Assembly: GCA_964540905.1 (NCBI GenBank)
Contig: CAZIOS010000003.1
Span: 62,001 to 126,000, forward strand
Direction: 5' to 3'
Length of the DNA stretch: 64,000 nt
Source of the DNA: VAYN01 sp964540905
GTDB taxonomy: Bacteria > Actinomycetota > Thermoleophilia > Solirubrobacterales > 70-9
Shown here: positions 61,202 to 64,000 of the stretch, piece after piece
Position numbering within the stretch: the first letter of the stretch is position 1
Layout: each line of letters opens with the position of its first letter
Program-made: the position numbers and the translations under genes
The notes under the pieces: generated by a model
Seen by the model: the letters and a program-made list of their open reading frames with translations, nothing else
Told to the model about the DNA's origin: nothing
The model's database searches: none

Positions 61202-61837
61202 GTGGCAGGCGGCGAACCCGGTTGGGCATATCCGGAATTGAAGGAGGCGGACGCCGAGCGCGAGCGCCTGGTCTCGGCGTTCACCCGGGCCGCGGCCGAG
61301 CGTGGCTACCGCAACCTCACGGTCGAGCAGGTCGCCCGTGACGCCGGCCTCGCGCCCGATCGGGTGGGGGCGCACTTCAGCAGCAAAGAGCAGGGGATGG
61401 TCGCCGCCCAGGACGTCTTCCTCAACGAGCTCTGGCTGGAGATCGTCGCCGCCTGCCAGGTGCCGGCGGATTGGCCGGCGAAGGTGCGCGCGGGCCTGCG
61501 CGGGGCGATCGCCTTCCTGGCCGAAGTCAGCACCCTGGCGCGCGCTTGCGCGATCGAAGCCGCCGCCGCCAGCGCCGCCGCCGCCGACCGCCAGTTCACG
61601 GCCCTCGAGCGGTTCGCCTTCCTGCTGCGCGACGGCCGCCGCCGCTACCCCCGCGCGGCGGCGCTGCCGGAGACCACCGAGCGGGTCCTGATCGGCGGCG
61701 TCGCCTCGATCATCTGCAGCTGCCTGCTCGCCGAGGATCCGGCCGCCCTTGTCGCCCTCGAACCGCAGCTGCTAGAGCTGCTCCTCACCCCGTACCTGGG
61801 TGAGGCCGAGGCACGCCAGGTCGCCTGGGCCCCCTGA
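61202..61837 (+). CDS. TetR-family regulator
   Basis: 211 aa, GTG start. HTH at ~25-60: ERGYRNLTVEQVARDAGLAPDRVGAHFSSKEQG; the usual F-Y-x-H-F is replaced by VGAHF. Effector domain helical, ending TPYLGEAEA like the 37042 and 38441 proteins, so it belongs to the same paralogue group. It is a candidate regulator of the divergent three-gene operon. Confidence 0.85.
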   Translation: MAGGEPGWAYPELKEADAERERLVSAFTRAAAERGYRNLTVEQVARDAGLAPDRVGAHFSSKEQGMVAAQDVFLNELWLEIVAACQVPADWPAKVRAGLRGAIAFLAEVSTLARACAIEAAAASAAAADRQFTALERFAFLLRDGRRRYPRAAALPETTERVLIGGVASIICSCLLAEDPAALVALEPQLLELLLTPYLGEAEARQVAWAP

Positions 61838-61847
61838 GCAAACGCCC

Positions 61848-63179
61848 TCAGGCGACGTCGAAGGGGGAGGCGGCGACGCGGACGATCTCGGGGGCCAGGT
61901 CCGGCAGCGAGCGGTGGCCGACGCTGACGATCTCGTGCTGGATCGTGGCCCAGATCCCGCTCGGGATCGCGATCATGAGCTCCTCCGGCACCGAGCCGGC
62001 GAAGGCGGGCGGGATCGTCCCCGGGCGCAGGAAGGCGCCGAAGCTGTCGAGGACCCGGTCGGCCTGGTCGAGCGCGATCGGGCCGGCGGCGGGCAGCTCG
62101 AAGAAGGAGAGACGGGCGAAGAGCTCGTGCGCGGCGAAGTACTCGGTCAGGGCGCGAGCGCCGGCGCCGATCGCCTCGGGCCGGCTGCCCTCGGCGGCGA
62201 ACGCCGCGCCGACGAAGCTCAGGACGCCGGTCGCGATCTCGTCGAAGGCGGCGAGGAGGGCGTCGCGAGTGTCCTCGAAGTGCTCGTAGAAGGTGGCGTT
62301 GGAGACCCCCGCTGTAGCCGAGATCGCCGGGATGCTGAGCGCCGCATAGCCTTCCTTGACCACCACCTGGGCGGCGGCTCTGATCATCCGCTCCCGCTGG
62401 CCCAGCTCCCGGCGGCTGCGCGGGCTGGCGGGGGACTCCTCCCAGGGGATGCCCTTCTCGCCCTCGCCCGCCGCGGCCGCGTCGCGCGGCGGCAGGGGCC
62501 GCCGCGCCACCTCCATCGTCCGCTGCAGGGCGGCGCTGGGCGGCCGCTGGTAGCTCAGCGCCCAGTCGACCAGGGTTTCGGTCAGCCCCGGCAGCTCGTC
62601 GGCGCGGCCGGCGCGCAGGCGCCGGTAGACGGAGCCGCGGACTCCGGCGACGATCGCCCGCACGACCGTGTCGGAGACCTCGACCGGGCTGGGCGAGTGG
62701 TCGAAGCTCTGGCGGATCATCGCCTCGAAGGCCTGGGTGCCGCGCTCGCGGTGCGCAACCCCGGCGCTGCCGAGGGTGAGCGAGTCGACCGCGGCCAACC
62801 GGGCGGCGCCGGGCTCCTCCTTCGCCAGGTCCATGAAGGTCGCCAGCGCCGCCAGCAGCCGCTCCCGGAAGTCGCCCGGCTGCCGGTAGGCGGCGCTGAC
62901 CTGCTCGGTCACCTGGCGGATCACCTCGTCGAAGGTCGCCAGGAAGCAGTCCTCCTTGCCCTCGAAGTGCTGGTAGAAGGTCGACTTCGAGACCCCCGCC
63001 AGCCCGACCAGCTCCTTGATCGTCGTTCCTTCGAAGCCGTGCCTGGCCACCGCCTCGACCATCGCCAGCTCGAGCCGCGCCTTCTGGTGCTGGGCGACCT
63101 GCTCGGGGGGCATCCTGTGCGGGCCGCCCTTGAGGCGCGGGAAGAGAGGTTTGGAAGGAGGCAGGGACGACGCAGCCAT
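61848..63179 (-). CDS. Tandem double TetR regulator
   Basis: 443 aa, twice the size of a TetR protein. Two complete TetR units in one chain: first HTH ~35-80 (TTIKELVGLAGVSKSTFYQHFEGKEDCFL), second HTH ~265-310 (SIPAISATAGVSNATFYEHFEDTRDALL), each followed by a helical effector domain and joined by a Pro/Ala/Glu linker. It could bind DNA as an internal pseudo-dimer. Its ligand and targets are unknown. No frameshift is involved: the frame is open throughout. Confidence 0.85.
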   Translation of the reverse strand: MAASSLPPSKPLFPRLKGGPHRMPPEQVAQHQKARLELAMVEAVARHGFEGTTIKELVGLAGVSKSTFYQHFEGKEDCFLATFDEVIRQVTEQVSAAYRQPGDFRERLLAALATFMDLAKEEPGAARLAAVDSLTLGSAGVAHRERGTQAFEAMIRQSFDHSPSPVEVSDTVVRAIVAGVRGSVYRRLRAGRADELPGLTETLVDWALSYQRPPSAALQRTMEVARRPLPPRDAAAAGEGEKGIPWEESPASPRSRRELGQRERMIRAAAQVVVKEGYAALSIPAISATAGVSNATFYEHFEDTRDALLAAFDEIATGVLSFVGAAFAAEGSRPEAIGAGARALTEYFAAHELFARLSFFELPAAGPIALDQADRVLDSFGAFLRPGTIPPAFAGSVPEELMIAIPSGIWATIQHEIVSVGHRSLPDLAPEIVRVAASPFDVA

Positions 63180-63507
63180 CTCCTATCCACTCTAGTGGGA
63201 GCTTTGGTACGCCCTGGGTATCGGGGATTGGTTTTGCTTCTGGCTTCGATATCCATCCCAACCATCCCTTCAACGCGACATCCACCCTCGGTCCTCCTGC
63301 CGCGCTCGGTGGTGGCGCTGGCCGACGGCTGGAGCGGCGGCATCGTCCGCCAGCTAGGCGCTGGCTCCGCAGGCGCAGGCGGACCTCGGCAAGTCGATCG
63401 AGGGCGCCAGCCACTTCGAGATCAAGCCGCGTCAGCCCGCGCGATCGACGGGCTGACTTCACCCAACAGCGTCGAGTTTTCCGGTACCGCCTGAGGTCTG
63501 ACGCCGC
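63180..63507. other. Intergenic region between double TetR and citrate synthase
   Basis: About 330 bp. It contains the hairpin at 63431-63457. Short frames here (for example about 33 codons around 63360-63450) are too short and unsupported to call genes. No RNA motif is recognised. Confidence 0.55.
63431..63457 (-). terminator. Hairpin after citrate synthase gene
   Basis: GTCAGCCCG (63431-63439) pairs with CGGGCTGAC (63449-63457), 9-nt loop. It is about 50 bp downstream of the minus-strand gltA stop. No U-tract. Confidence 0.5.

Positions 63508-64000
<493 letters not shown>

Noticed and set aside
63300..63500. Possible gene remnant with short peptide-like frames
   Set aside because: Frames are about 33 codons or less, with no start signal and no recognisable domain; a hairpin explains part of the region.

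Overview
The window is very GC-rich, gene-dense chromosomal DNA. It carries no phage, plasmid, transposase, rRNA, tRNA or CRISPR that I can see. The gene set points to an actinobacterium, most likely a soil member of the Thermoleophilia (Solirubrobacterales type). The evidence is a fused E2-E1 2-oxoglutarate dehydrogenase, a decaprenyl-phosphate phosphoribosyltransferase-like UbiA protein, an AcrA1-like acyl reductase, many TetR regulators, and TAnnnT -10 boxes lying 6-11 nt in front of start codons. The taxon is an inference from family content.

Layout. 0-4 kb: EfeO/EfeU iron uptake without EfeB, a lipoprotein, and a membrane-anchored LAS-type peptidase. 4-9 kb: benzoylformate-decarboxylase-like enzyme followed by a FAD/Fe-S 2-hydroxyacid dehydrogenase, then a DUF4160/DUF2442 pair. 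9-20 kb: housekeeping genes (SDR, ileS, a DUF2283 protein, a tautomerase, thioredoxin, a polyprenol-phosphate glycosyltransferase, PolX, trehalose-phosphatase, a split TauE exporter, PAC2). 20-25 kb: AddB/RecB-like helicase-nuclease, inositol-monophosphatase-family protein, and a histone-like basic protein behind two LexA-type boxes. 24.6-28 kb: a sigma factor fused to an anti-sigma-like zinc finger and a membrane segment, coupled to a large secreted protein. 28-36 kb: nucleotide-sugar enzymes, methylmalonyl-CoA-mutase-type catalytic chain, AbiEi/DUF559 protein, split YeeE transporter, acyl-CoA carboxylase beta chain. 36-39 kb: four TetR regulators. 39-43 kb: polyamine-type ABC transporter. 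43-44 kb: NlpC/P60 hydrolase under a c-di-AMP (ydaO) riboswitch. 44-52 kb: SDR, aconitase, 2-oxoglutarate dehydrogenase. 52-56 kb: fatty acyl reductase fusion and alkyl-DHAP-synthase-like enzyme, together suggesting ether-lipid synthesis. 56-59 kb: secreted protein with a two-component system. 59-64 kb: UbiA enzyme, a three-gene unknown operon, a TetR, a double TetR, and the 3' part of citrate synthase.

Three themes stand out beyond the genes. First, three copies of a roughly 115-bp palindromic element (35806-35926, 36063-36182, 43228-43340) share a conserved interior. Their outer arms differ completely between copies but are complementary within each copy, as expected of a structured RNA or a palindrome-forming mobile repeat. 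Second, several simpler long palindromes occur, one of them in frame inside a coding sequence. Third, about fifteen genes show a TAnnnT box immediately before the start codon with no Shine-Dalgarno, which suggests widespread leaderless transcription.

Metabolically, aconitase, 2-oxoglutarate dehydrogenase and citrate synthase give a TCA-cycle core. The mutase and acyl-CoA carboxylase chains fit a propionate/methylmalonyl branch, although the mutase partner with the cobalamin domain is not in the window.
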